Assembly (NCBI GenBank): GCA_001898825.1
Contig: MKVK01000043.1
Coordinates: forward strand, 1-64,000
DNA from: Magnetospirillum sp. 64-120
Lineage (GTDB): Bacteria; Pseudomonadota; Alphaproteobacteria; Rhodospirillales; Magnetospirillaceae
Length of the DNA: 64,000 nt
Reading direction: 5' to 3'
Below, in pieces: positions 17,532 to 26,247 of the stretch. The notes under the pieces are model-generated. The model searched no databases and had not been told where the DNA came from. It worked only from the letters and a program-made list of their open reading frames with translations. Made by a program: the position numbers and the translations under genes. How positions within the stretch are numbered: position 1 is the first letter of the stretch; every line of letters begins with the position of its first letter.

Positions 17532-17668
17532 TTGTCACTTCAGCGGGGGTGATGATAGTCTGGGGATGACCGGCGTGCGCGGGCAAAGCCCTGCCCAAGC
17601 GGTGGTCGTCGCCGGAAACGGCCTGCCAGAAGTCAGGATGCTCCGCTTTGTTCAGCACGTTGCCGCAC

Positions 17669-19078
17669 ATGCCCGCCGTCGCACGCCCTTGTGTCCTGCC
17701 GGGGAAGACCGGACGGTTACGGGTGTGCGTGGTGGGCGTCGACGACGGCGACAGCGACAGCCAAGAAGCACGCTGCGCCGGTCTTCGTCAGGCCGGGCAC
17801 CACGTCCAATTCCTGGGGCCTGCCAAGATTTCAGGGCTTTATGCCCCCACCCATTCCTATCTGCCGCTACGTTCGTTGCGGGTTTATCACTGGCTGGCCC
17901 GGCAAGACTTCGATCTGGTCGTCTTCGCCGACGATTTCGGCTTGGGCTATTACTCCTTCGTCGCGCGGGATCTGGGATTGGCCTTTACCGGCACGACCCT
18001 GGCGGTCCTGGCCGATACCTGTCTGGCCTTTGACCTGGAAAACAACCGTCAGTTCCCGCAAGGCCGGACCCATATCGAGCAGGATTTCCTGGAAAGCCAA
18101 AGCATGGCCCGGGCCGACGCCTTGGTTTCTGCCGACCCCGCCTTTACGCGTTGGGCGGCGGCTGCCGGTTGGCGGCTTCCTGCCCGTGACGTGGGTGACA
18201 TGGCGGATATTCCCGGCGGGGGGCGCCAGCCGGGAACACGGTCCGAGCTTCCTTTCATTTCGGTGTGCCTTACCACGTTCAACCGCCCGCAAATGCTGGA
18301 ACAGGCGGTGCAATCTCTGACCCGGCAAACCTATGGGCGCTTCGAAGTGATCCTTGTGGATGACGGCAGCACTGATCCCGGGATGGCGACCTGTCTGCAA
18401 CGCTTGGCGGCGGACTTCGAAAATCGGCACTGGACCATTTTACGCCAGGACAATGCCGGAGTTGCCGCCGCCCGCGACCGCGCCATCCGAGCGGCAAAAG
18501 GTGACTATGTGCTGCTGATGGATGACGACAATCTGGCCCTGGCCCACGAATTGGAACGTTTCGCCCAGGCCGCGGCCAACAGTGGCGCCGACATCCTGAC
18601 CTGCATTCCCGGCCGCCATCCCCAATCGGACGTGGGGCCGGACGCAGTGGCGCAACTGCCTGGTTCCGACCCGCTTCATCCGCTGTGCGGGGTGGATTGG
18701 ACCCCGGTGGGCCATTGCCTGTCGCTGGCGGCGATGGTCAATTGTCTGGGCGACTGCAACGCGCTTTACCGTCGTTCCATGATGCTGGAACTGGGCGGCT
18801 ATGGGGGCGAACGTCGTTCGTCTTTCGAGGATTTCACGTATCTGCTGCGGGCGGTGACGCAGGGATATCGGCTGGAGGTGGTGCCTGAAATCCTGTTCCT
18901 GTATCGCCGGCACCGCCAGTCGCGCAGCATGCGTGACAACCTTTTCTTCAGCCATGTGGACAGCCTGGGGCCGCTGGCCGAGATGATGCCCAAGGAATTG
19001 TGGCCGTTGCTGTTGATGGCGCGGCGGGACTGGTACGGCCGCCATATGCAGCAGGCGGTCACCGACGATCAGGGCTAA
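17669..19078 (+). CDS. glycosyltransferase with N-terminal extension and family 2 domain
   Basis: About 469 residues. Residues 1-190 form a Rossmann-like region ([13 protein letters not shown], then [23 protein letters not shown]) like GT-B N-domains. From about 200 a GT-A family 2 domain follows: [42 protein letters not shown], the metal-binding DDDN, and [10 protein letters not shown]. It should transfer a sugar from a nucleotide donor to a glycan in the cytoplasm. A TTG at 17648 would add seven residues; neither start has a good ribosome site. The gene converges on the epimerase gene and their stop codons overlap. Confidence 0.85.
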   Translation: MPAVARPCVLPGKTGRLRVCVVGVDDGDSDSQEARCAGLRQAGHHVQFLGPAKISGLYAPTHSYLPLRSLRVYHWLARQDFDLVVFADDFGLGYYSFVARDLGLAFTGTTLAVLADTCLAFDLENNRQFPQGRTHIEQDFLESQSMARADALVSADPAFTRWAAAAGWRLPARDVGDMADIPGGGRQPGTRSELPFISVCLTTFNRPQMLEQAVQSLTRQTYGRFEVILVDDGSTDPGMATCLQRLAADFENRHWTILRQDNAGVAAARDRAIRAAKGDYVLLMDDDNLALAHELERFAQAAANSGADILTCIPGRHPQSDVGPDAVAQLPGSDPLHPLCGVDWTPVGHCLSLAAMVNCLGDCNALYRRSMMLELGGYGGERRSSFEDFTYLLRAVTQGYRLEVVPEILFLYRRHRQSRSMRDNLFFSHVDSLGPLAEMMPKELWPLLLMARRDWYGRHMQQAVTDDQG

Positions 19079-20139
19079 AGGCGTTTCTTCAGACCGTCGT
19101 GGATTTCCGCCAAAGTACTGGCCATATCGTGGCGCGGGCGCCAGCCGGGGTAATGGCTCTCGAACAGGCTGGTGTCGCTGATGTACCAAATGTGATCGCC
19201 GATCCGCGCCTGGTCCTGATAGCTCCAGTTCATCGGCCGGCTGGTCAGTTCCTGGCAGGCGGCGATGGCTTCGCGCATGGAAATGTTGGAACGCCGGCCG
19301 CCGCCCATGTTGTAGACCTGCCCAGGGCGGGGGGCCTGGACGTAATGCCAGAAAGCCTCGACCAAATCCGCCGCATGGATGTTGTCGCGGACCTGCTTGC
19401 CCTTGTAGCCCAGCACGGTATAGGGCGTCCCGGTCAGGGCGCACCGCATCAGATAAGCCAGGAAACCGTGCATCTGGGCCCCGGAATGGGACGGGCCGGT
19501 CAGGCAGCCGCCGCGGAAGCTGACCGTGGGCATGTCGAAATAGCGGCCATATTCCTGGACCATGACATCGGCCGCGACCTTGGACACGCCGAACAGGCTG
19601 TGGCGCGTCTGGTCGATGGACATGCTCTCGTCGATGCCGCGGGCATGATAAGCGTGGCTGGGGTCCAGTTCCCAACGGGTTTCGGTTTCCACCAGCGGCA
19701 ACAGATTGGGGGTGTCGCCATAAACCTTGTTGGTGCTGGTGAAGACGAAGGGGGCGGTGGGGCAGTGGCGCCGGGTCGCTTCCAGCAGGTTCAGGGTGCC
19801 GTTGGCATTGACCGAAAAATCCGTGGCCGGTTCCGATGCCGCCCAATCATGGGATGGCTGGGCCGCCGTGTGGATCACCGCACCAATGTCGCGGCCCAAT
19901 TGTTCAAACAGCCGGTTGATGGCTTCGGCATCGCGGATGTCGATGGCGTGATGGCGATAGGCTTTGCCCAGGCGCTGATGCAATTGCTGGGTATTCCAGC
20001 TGGTGCTGGCCTGGGGGCCGAAGAAATAGGCGCGCATATCATTGTCGATGCCGACGATGTCGAAACCGCGTTCGGCGAACAAAGTTGCGGCGGCGCTTCC
20101 CACCAATCCGGCCGAGCCGGTGACAATGGCAATGGACAT
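19075..20139 (-). CDS. NAD-dependent nucleotide-sugar epimerase/dehydratase family protein
   Basis: An extended short-chain dehydrogenase of 354 residues, similar in outline to CDP-paratose/tyvelose epimerases. The NAD motif is [13 protein letters not shown]; other features are [13 protein letters not shown], the [13 protein letters not shown] segment, and [13 protein letters not shown] where the catalytic YxxxK is expected. The tyrosine position is phenylalanine, while the lysine is kept, so either chemistry differs or the alignment hides another base. The ATG opening MSIAIVTG is chosen; upstream open frame is not homologous in character. The preceding gene on this strand is a radical SAM enzyme, 40 bases away. 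Confidence 0.85.
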   Translation of the reverse strand: MSIAIVTGSAGLVGSAAATLFAERGFDIVGIDNDMRAYFFGPQASTSWNTQQLHQRLGKAYRHHAIDIRDAEAINRLFEQLGRDIGAVIHTAAQPSHDWAASEPATDFSVNANGTLNLLEATRRHCPTAPFVFTSTNKVYGDTPNLLPLVETETRWELDPSHAYHARGIDESMSIDQTRHSLFGVSKVAADVMVQEYGRYFDMPTVSFRGGCLTGPSHSGAQMHGFLAYLMRCALTGTPYTVLGYKGKQVRDNIHAADLVEAFWHYVQAPRPGQVYNMGGGRRSNISMREAIAACQELTSRPMNWSYQDQARIGDHIWYISDTSLFESHYPGWRPRHDMASTLAEIHDGLKKRL

Positions 20140-20179
20140 GATCGTTTCTCTAGTTCCTGAGGCGGCCGGCGGGGAGGGC

Positions 20180-22075
20180 TTACGAGGCCAGGGCCACGGG
20201 CGGTTGCAAGCGGAGACTGCGGACACCAAGTTTGGCCGGGCCACGCCCCTGCCTCAAAGGGGTGTCGCCTTCGAGGTTCAGGCTGATGGCGATTCGATTG
20301 CTGGACTTGATCAGGTCCAGCGGCAGGTGCACCTGCCGCATGGCGAAGCCGTCGTCATCGGTGTCGTCGTTCACACCATAAGTCAGGACGCCGACCGTCT
20401 GGCCATTGACGCTGACCTTCACGGCCATGTCGGGTGATTGCGCGTGGACATCAGCGCGTGCGTCCAGTTCCAGCACCAGATCGGTGAAAGGGGTGCGGTA
20501 AAGACGTATGTCCAAATGCGCTTCTGCGGCATTGGTCCAGGTGCCCCAATCCTCGCCCATCCCCCAGCCGCGGCCGATGACGGCGCTGGCCGGCGCCAGA
20601 TTGGTGAAGTCCACCGTCTGGGTGACCCGAATCGGGGGGCGGTCGTCAGATCGGGGAAGGGCGTATTGCGGTTTGAACTGGCCGTAGTCGATGGCCTTGG
20701 TCCCCAGCAGGGCGCGCGCCACCGCCTGGCGGCTGGCCCGGATTTCGCTGGTATTGGCGCCGTCATCGGCGACCCATTCCATGGTCTCGGTGGGGGGGAC
20801 GATGCCGAAATTGGCCAGATTCTGCCCGATATAGGACTCTGCGTGCAAATTCAGGGTGTTAAGCAGGAACTGGCTGACATATTCCTGGTTGCGGGCCAGG
20901 AAGCGGATGGTTTCGTGGAATTCCGCCTCTCCTTCGCCGGGGTGGCCGAAGATAATCGACACGGTGACGGCGATGCCGCAGGCATGGGCCTTGCGAATGA
21001 TCCGTTCGGCGTCGGCGATCACGAAGTTCTTCTTCATCGCCTTGATGACTTTCTCGCTGCCGCTTTCCATGCCCAGCAAGATGTTGTCCAGCCCGGCCTT
21101 GGCGAATTTTTCGATCATGGCGTCGGTCATGCGCTTGCGGACCAGCATCATGCCGCCCCACTTCAGTCCGCCGGGGATGGGGTTGGCGAGCAACAGGTCG
21201 GAAAACTCGTCCAAGGATTCCAGGCGGCCGTTCAGCAAGGAATCGTTGAAGAAGATGCGGGCCGGGCGATGAACGTTGGATTGGCTGACGTAGCGGCTGA
21301 CCTCGTCATAAATGCGCTGGCCGGGGTAATAGCGGTATTTCAGATAAGCCGGCGCTTCCGAGCAGAAGGTGCAGCGGTTGATGCAGCCCCGGCTCAGGAT
21401 CATGGCCATGGAATGCGGTTGGCGATACCGGTCGAAGTCGAAATCGGAATAATCGGCGAAGGCGATGTGATCCAGGCTTGGGCCGGCGGCGATGGGCAGC
21501 CCGTCGACAATCTCGCCGTCGCTGGCCCGGCGATAGGCCCAGCCCGGTTCCGGTCCGGGATCGGCGGGGTTGCGTTCATATCGTTCCATAAAAGCCGGGA
21601 ACGAGGCGTCGGCCTCTTGCCAGCAGACGGCGTCGATAAAGGAATAAGCCTGCAGATAGCGCCGGACGCCTTGGTACATCTCGGGGCCGCCAAAAGCGAC
21701 GAAGGTGGACGGCGACACCTGCTTCAGCCGTTCGGCCAAGATCAGGCTGAAGGCGCGCGATCCGACCTTGACCGAGAAGCCGACGAAATCGGCGCCGCTG
21801 GTGACGATGTCGTTGACGCACCATTCGACGAAGTCAGCATAATTGGTGGTGACGAAATCGCGCACATAGCCGTCGTCAAACCATTTCTGGCTGGATTCCT
21901 GTTCCCACAGCTCTCGGTCTTTGGGGCGGACGAAGTGAAAGAATTCGATTTCGTAGTCGCGGACGATGACGTCGAAGCCCCGTGCCCGCAAGGTTCCGGC
22001 CAACAGAGCCAGCGTATAGGGAGGGTTGTTGATGTTCCAGAAGGGAGTCTGGGCCAGCAATATCTTCGGTTTCAT
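20180..22075 (-). CDS. B12-binding-type radical SAM protein with C-terminal beta domain
   Basis: About 631 residues. The N-terminal region resembles a cobalamin-binding fold of the class that lacks the usual histidine motif ([43 protein letters not shown]). The radical SAM core follows with the cluster motif CINRCTFC near 231-238 and the downstream [16 protein letters not shown] and [11 protein letters not shown]. From about residue 485 there is an added beta-rich domain ([26 protein letters not shown]). The reaction is unknown; radical methylation or rearrangement of a sugar is plausible from context. The start at 22075 is preferred over ATG codons 5 and 7 codons upstream. Confidence 0.85.
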   Translation of the reverse strand: MKPKILLAQTPFWNINNPPYTLALLAGTLRARGFDVIVRDYEIEFFHFVRPKDRELWEQESSQKWFDDGYVRDFVTTNYADFVEWCVNDIVTSGADFVGFSVKVGSRAFSLILAERLKQVSPSTFVAFGGPEMYQGVRRYLQAYSFIDAVCWQEADASFPAFMERYERNPADPGPEPGWAYRRASDGEIVDGLPIAAGPSLDHIAFADYSDFDFDRYRQPHSMAMILSRGCINRCTFCSEAPAYLKYRYYPGQRIYDEVSRYVSQSNVHRPARIFFNDSLLNGRLESLDEFSDLLLANPIPGGLKWGGMMLVRKRMTDAMIEKFAKAGLDNILLGMESGSEKVIKAMKKNFVIADAERIIRKAHACGIAVTVSIIFGHPGEGEAEFHETIRFLARNQEYVSQFLLNTLNLHAESYIGQNLANFGIVPPTETMEWVADDGANTSEIRASRQAVARALLGTKAIDYGQFKPQYALPRSDDRPPIRVTQTVDFTNLAPASAVIGRGWGMGEDWGTWTNAAEAHLDIRLYRTPFTDLVLELDARADVHAQSPDMAVKVSVNGQTVGVLTYGVNDDTDDDGFAMRQVHLPLDLIKSSNRIAISLNLEGDTPLRQGRGPAKLGVRSLRLQPPVALAS

Positions 22076-22165
22076 GGAAATTCTTCCCATGTTCATCGTT
22101 TCTGATGACGTCTGGTGGTCCGCCTTTGGCGTCCAGCGTTCACCCACCAGCCTAGTGGACAGAGA

Positions 22166-22180
22166 TTAACACAATGTTAG
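22166..22180. promoter_or_regulatory. CtrA-box-like site TTAA-N7-TTAG
   Basis: TTAACACAATGTTAG matches the CtrA consensus TTAA-N7-TTAA at seven of eight fixed positions and is itself partly palindromic (TAACA-CAA-TGTTA). It lies between the divergent radical SAM gene and the gene starting near 22236. A near copy lies at 28214-28228 in the next divergent promoter. Confidence 0.5.
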
Positions 22181-22235
22181 ATCGCTTCTTTGATCATATG
22201 TGTCGCGCCATGCGGCAGGAAAAGGGGGGCTGAAC

Positions 22236-23078
22236 TTGGGCGGCGATGTCACCGTCATCTGCGCCTTGGCGCCGGAATATGTGTACCGCCAGTGGGAAGC
22301 CGTCAACGGGTGGCGCAATGCCGGGCTGCCGGTGGTGGTGGGATGGCCGACCGGGCTTGAATCCGACCTCCGCCCCTGTTTCGCGTCCCCCGGAACCACC
22401 GTGGTCGAGCAGTCCGGCGCGTCCGGCTGGTTTGATCTGGAGCGGCTGACCACCCTGGCCCGTCATGTGAAGACCGCCCGTGTTCTGGCGACCCGTCCCG
22501 ACATCATTCCCGACCCTCGCCATTGCGCCAGCCATTGGCTTGACGATGGAGGCGACCCGGCTGGGCTGAGCTTGCTGCTGACCAACGAAGTCACGCAGAC
22601 CGAGGAATTGTTGCCGCATCCGCCCGATGTTGGAGACGCGGGGGGGCGCGGCGCCGTGGGGGCGGTCCTGGCTCCGGCCCGATGGTTGGCGGAGACCGAT
22701 CCCGGCGGGGCCGAGCTGACCCGGCCCTTGTGGGGGGAATGGCTGGCCTGTCAGGCATTGCTGCAGGCCCGTTCGGCCCGCACGGTCGGCAATAATTGGC
22801 TGTGGCATGTGGATGACGTCGCCTTGGGATCACGCTCACCCGTGGCCGACAGTCACTGGCCGGCATCGGTGTTGCCGGCCTGGCGCCAGATATTGGCCCA
22901 TCCGCAGGCGTCCCGTTTGGGCGACGTCGTCTATCTGGGCGGGGTGATCGACAAGATCGCCCGCCGTATGGTCGCGGAAGGGCCGGGGACGTATCTGGCC
23001 GAAGCTGATGCCGGAGTTCGCGCCTGCCTTTTGTACAATCGCGTGCTGAATCATGTTCATCGGCAGGTGGTATCATGA
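22236..23078 (+). CDS. unknown protein, first gene of a sulfotransferase module
   Basis: About 280 residues, no recognised family. It opens GDVTVICALAPEYVYRQW and has a central LTTLARHVKTARVLATRPD-type segment that looks like a nucleotide-diphospho-sugar transferase core, but no clear DXD motif. The TTG at 22236 is chosen because AAGGGGG lies seven bases upstream; a GTG at 22200 is the alternative. Its stop overlaps the sulfotransferase start (ATGA). It shares its opening, its mid-region pattern and a late PxWxQxLxxH-like helix with the protein encoded at 25678-26247, so the two appear to be distant paralogues. Confidence 0.7.
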   Translation: MGGDVTVICALAPEYVYRQWEAVNGWRNAGLPVVVGWPTGLESDLRPCFASPGTTVVEQSGASGWFDLERLTTLARHVKTARVLATRPDIIPDPRHCASHWLDDGGDPAGLSLLLTNEVTQTEELLPHPPDVGDAGGRGAVGAVLAPARWLAETDPGGAELTRPLWGEWLACQALLQARSARTVGNNWLWHVDDVALGSRSPVADSHWPASVLPAWRQILAHPQASRLGDVVYLGGVIDKIARRMVAEGPGTYLAEADAGVRACLLYNRVLNHVHRQVVS

Positions 23079-23854
23079 GCCTTCCCCAGGCGGCGGTGCT
23101 GCATCACCTGGCGCGCAGCGGCGGCACGGTCATCACCCGGTGTGTCGCGGCGGCAAGCTCCGCCGTGTTGTTGAGTGAAATCCACCCCTTGATGGGACAT
23201 TGGCACGATCCCCGCACGCAGGTGGGCCAAGGGTTTCCTCTGGACGAAAATGAACGCTCATTGGGGCCGCGCAGTCCTGCCAACGCCCATTGCGGCATGG
23301 TCGCGGACATCGTCGCCATCGCCAACGCTTGCGCCCAACGTGGCGCCGCATTGCTGTTGCGCGACTGGAACCACATCGATTTCGTTCCCAATTTCATGGT
23401 GTCGCAACCAAGCTATCGCTTGACCCTGGTTGACGTTCTGAAGCCGCATCTGGCCTTGCACCAAGTCGTCAGCGTGCGTCATCCGCTGGACCAGTGGCTC
23501 AGCACCATCGTCATGGCCAAGGCCGAGCGCACGGACTTGGATCGCTTTCTGATGGGCTGCCGGAAGTTCGCCGAAACGGCGACGGCGATGGGCTTTGTGC
23601 GTTACGAGGATTTCGTCGCCGATCCCGAGGCTTGGACCCAGGAAATCTGCCGGCGCCTGGGCTTGCCCTGCGAGGCCGGGTTTCTGGAACGCGCCGGGCA
23701 GTTGACCAATGTCACCCGCGACACCACCGGCATTCGCGGCGCTGCCCAAGTCACCGTTCTGTCGCGCCGGCCCCATTCCCCGCAATTGCTGGCGCACATG
23801 CGGGCCAATGCTGATTATCAGGCCACGGTCGAGATGCTGGGTTACGCCCCCTGA
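23075..23854 (+). CDS. sulfotransferase superfamily protein
   Basis: A 259-residue cytosolic protein of sulfotransferase type. The N-terminal HHLARSGGTVITRCV corresponds to the 5'-phosphosulfate loop that binds PAPS. VVSVRHPLDQWLS is the 3'-phosphate-binding segment (RHPxxxWxS), and FVRYEDFVADP with RRLGLP is the usual C-terminal signature. The likely role is sulfation of a sugar hydroxyl in the glycan made here. It is coupled to the upstream unknown gene by an ATGA overlap. A second copy of this pair lies at 25145-26247 on the other strand. Confidence 0.85.
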   Translation: MSLPQAAVLHHLARSGGTVITRCVAAASSAVLLSEIHPLMGHWHDPRTQVGQGFPLDENERSLGPRSPANAHCGMVADIVAIANACAQRGAALLLRDWNHIDFVPNFMVSQPSYRLTLVDVLKPHLALHQVVSVRHPLDQWLSTIVMAKAERTDLDRFLMGCRKFAETATAMGFVRYEDFVADPEAWTQEICRRLGLPCEAGFLERAGQLTNVTRDTTGIRGAAQVTVLSRRPHSPQLLAHMRANADYQATVEMLGYAP

Positions 23855-23858
23855 TCGC

Positions 23859-25154
23859 TTATTCGACGGCAGGGGTGGGGCTTGCCGCCCATTCACGCAA
23901 AAGCTTCAGCCAGGCCTCAAGATGGCTGGCAAGTCCGAATTCGGCTTCGGCGATGGCGCGGCCGTTTCGCCCCAAGGCCGGTCCGGCATCGTTCAGGGTC
24001 TGTTGCAGATGGCGCCCAAGGGCCGGCAGGTCGCCATGCGGACACAGCAAGGCGTTGACGCCATGGCGTGCGATGTCTGAAACGCCGCCCACATCGAACG
24101 CGACCACCGGGACGCCGCAGGCGGCGGCCTCGATCAGGACCTGCCCCAGGGCTTCCTCGCCCGAGGTGAACAAGAAGGCGTCCATGGCGGCGAAGGCTAG
24201 GGCCAGGCGCTGCGGACTGTCCAGATAACCCATGGCGAAGACATGGCCGGGATAGCGCAAGCTCAGGTCCTGGGCGCCTTGGCCAAAGGCCAGGAAGGCC
24301 GTGTCGGGACATGCGCCGATGGTTTGCTCGATGATGGCCGGCAGCAAATGGGCCCCTTTGCGGCGGTCTTGCAGGCTGCAGGCGCCAATGCCCACAAGAC
24401 GCCGGTCGGCGGGCAGGCCCAGGGCGGCGCGGGCACCGGGATCAGGGCGGAAGACGTCGGTTTCCACCGCACAGGGTACGACCGGAACGGCGGTGTCGCC
24501 GTGGGCGCGGCGCAGCATGGCGGCGGTCCAATGGCTGTTGGCGACCAGCGGCAGGCGATGGCGGGCCGAGAACAGGCGGCGGAATGTTTCTTGGCGGGCC
24601 GCCAGACGGGGGGGCACGGTGGCGGCCTGGGGGCACCGTTCCGCGGTGCAGACGCCGCTGGCATGTTGGCATTGGCCCGGGTAATAGCAGCCGCCGCTGG
24701 CGTAATGCAGGTCGTGGGCATAGCACGCCGTCACCGTCTCGGTGGCGGCCAGCAGGCGCAAAAGCTCGGGCGGCAGGTAACGGCGGCTGGGGCAGGGATT
24801 GTGGATGTTGCCGACGATCACCGCATCGGCCTTCAAGGCGGCGATCCGGCCATGGATCATGGGCAGGACCAGGGCCTCGTCGATCACGTCCTTGTGCAGG
24901 ACGGCCGGGTGAATGATCCCCAACCAGCCGGGCATTTCAAATTCAGGGCATCCGGCGGTGCCGTCGTCCCTGTCGCCCACATGGGCGGCGACCAGGGCGA
25001 CCTGATGCCCGTGACGCAAAAAGGCCTGGGCGGTGCGCCGACAGGCGATCCCCGCGCCATACTGGAAACCCAGGTCGTTGACCAGGACCACGCGCAGGGG
25101 GGCGGCGGTGTCCAGCTTTTCCAGCAAGCGAAGGCGCTTTTGCGTCAGGGGCAT
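23859..25154 (-). CDS. glycosyltransferase family 4 protein
   Basis: A GT-B glycosyltransferase of about 431 residues. The N-domain begins PLRVVLVNDLGFQYGAGIACRRTA. The middle contains a cysteine-rich insert (CYYPGQCQHASGVC...C) found in some family 4 enzymes. The C-domain has LVGIGACSLQDRRKGAHLL, FLAFGQG and the donor-binding EALGQVLIEAAACGVPVVAFDVGG. The substrate is unknown. Its start overlaps the end of the upstream sulfotransferase-like gene by about ten bases. It is the last gene of a four-gene minus-strand operon beginning at 28166. Confidence 0.9.
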   Translation of the reverse strand: MPLTQKRLRLLEKLDTAAPLRVVLVNDLGFQYGAGIACRRTAQAFLRHGHQVALVAAHVGDRDDGTAGCPEFEMPGWLGIIHPAVLHKDVIDEALVLPMIHGRIAALKADAVIVGNIHNPCPSRRYLPPELLRLLAATETVTACYAHDLHYASGGCYYPGQCQHASGVCTAERCPQAATVPPRLAARQETFRRLFSARHRLPLVANSHWTAAMLRRAHGDTAVPVVPCAVETDVFRPDPGARAALGLPADRRLVGIGACSLQDRRKGAHLLPAIIEQTIGACPDTAFLAFGQGAQDLSLRYPGHVFAMGYLDSPQRLALAFAAMDAFLFTSGEEALGQVLIEAAACGVPVVAFDVGGVSDIARHGVNALLCPHGDLPALGRHLQQTLNDAGPALGRNGRAIAEAEFGLASHLEAWLKLLREWAASPTPAVE

Positions 25155-25681
25155 GACGTGTATCCCAACAACGTGGTCGCCAACAGATAATCCAACCCGA
25201 CTTCCGGGGGCGTGGATGTGGGCGCCGCCAGGGAACCGGTGAACTGGACCGGGCGCTGCGGCAGCCCCAGCCGGGTCTGCGCCGCGGCCGCCAGCGCAGG
25301 ACGCCGTATCAGGTCTTCCTGGCGCAAGAAGCCGATTTCCACGGCCCATTCGGCAAAACGGCGGTATCCGGCCATGAAGACCGACAGGTCGGGACAATCG
25401 GGGCGGGTCCGTTCGGCCAGCCATTGCCGCCAAGGATGGGCGACGAGGACCAGCGGGCGCAAGATGCGATCAGGGGGGGCCAAATCGAAGATCAGGCAAC
25501 GGTCGGCGGCTTGGGCCAGGACCGCGCCGTCGATGAAGTCGCCCCGGATGTCGGCGCACAGGCAGTCACCAATGGGGGGCGGCGAAAGCGGTTCCACCAG
25601 GGCGCAATCATCGGGCAGCAAGGCCCGGGTGATGTCAGGCGCGGCATCCCAATGCAGCAACAAGGCGGTGGGGCTGTTCAT
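25145..25681 (-). CDS. degenerate sulfotransferase-like protein
   Basis: A 178-residue protein without the N-terminal PAPS loop. Its C-terminal half is clearly related to the sulfotransferase at 23075: LVAHPWRQWL against VRHPLDQWL, MAGYRRFAEWAVEIGFLRQEDL against MGCRKFAETATAMGFVRYEDF, and RLGLP in both. Loss of the loop and of the Arg-His pair suggests it no longer transfers sulfate, or that it works with a partner. The ATG overlaps the stop of the preceding gene by four bases, so the frame is maintained by selection or recent origin. Confidence 0.7.
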   Translation of the reverse strand: MNSPTALLLHWDAAPDITRALLPDDCALVEPLSPPPIGDCLCADIRGDFIDGAVLAQAADRCLIFDLAPPDRILRPLVLVAHPWRQWLAERTRPDCPDLSVFMAGYRRFAEWAVEIGFLRQEDLIRRPALAAAAQTRLGLPQRPVQFTGSLAAPTSTPPEVGLDYLLATTLLGYTSCP

Positions 25682-26247
25682 GCCAGCGGGTCCCGAAGCA
25701 AAGGCGGAGCGATTTGACGGCAAAGGTCGTAGCCGTCCCCAGTGGACGGGGAAAAACCACCGATCCTGGCGATGTGCTGGCGACGGGTCATGGCGTGGTC
25801 CAGCAAATGCTGTTGCCACTCGGGTGAGCGCCGGCAAAAACGGGCCGGGCTGACCGGGCAGTCCAGCGCGAAGGCCCGGCGCAACAGCAGCCAAGGCTGG
25901 GCCGGGTCGCCGCTGTCGATGACGGCGGCTTGATTGTTGTGCGCCAGGGTCGAAAGGCACAGGACCGGATTGATCACGGTTCCCGACGGAGCCAGCAGAC
26001 ACCAGGGTGTCAAGGCCCCACGCGCCAGCCACAAGGCTTGATCCAGCAAGGCACGCCGTTGGGCGTCATCGCAGGCGAAAAGTTGCGCCCGTGGCGCCAG
26101 CTTGCGCCATTGCGCCATCAACGGGGTGGGGGTGCTGGCGGCGATGGCGACATTGTGACGCCGGGCGCTGTTCAGCGTCGACAAGTCGCAGTTCAGCGAA
26201 TCGTCACCCAAGCAGGTGATCAGACTGATCAGCCGGTCGGGGCTCAT
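25678..26247 (-). CDS. unknown protein, distant paralogue of the protein encoded at 22236
   Basis: A 189-residue protein of unknown function. It opens RLISLITCLGDDSLNCDLS and continues with a segment LWLARGALTPWCLLAPSGT aligned in position with the LARHVKTARVLATRPD segment of the 22236 protein. A late PEWQQHLLDHA helix matches PAWRQILAHP there. It is shorter than that protein by about 90 residues. It overlaps both neighbours by ATGA and always precedes a sulfotransferase-like gene, which argues that the two products work together. Confidence 0.65.
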   Translation of the reverse strand: MSPDRLISLITCLGDDSLNCDLSTLNSARRHNVAIAASTPTPLMAQWRKLAPRAQLFACDDAQRRALLDQALWLARGALTPWCLLAPSGTVINPVLCLSTLAHNNQAAVIDSGDPAQPWLLLRRAFALDCPVSPARFCRRSPEWQQHLLDHAMTRRQHIARIGGFSPSTGDGYDLCRQIAPPLLRDPLA

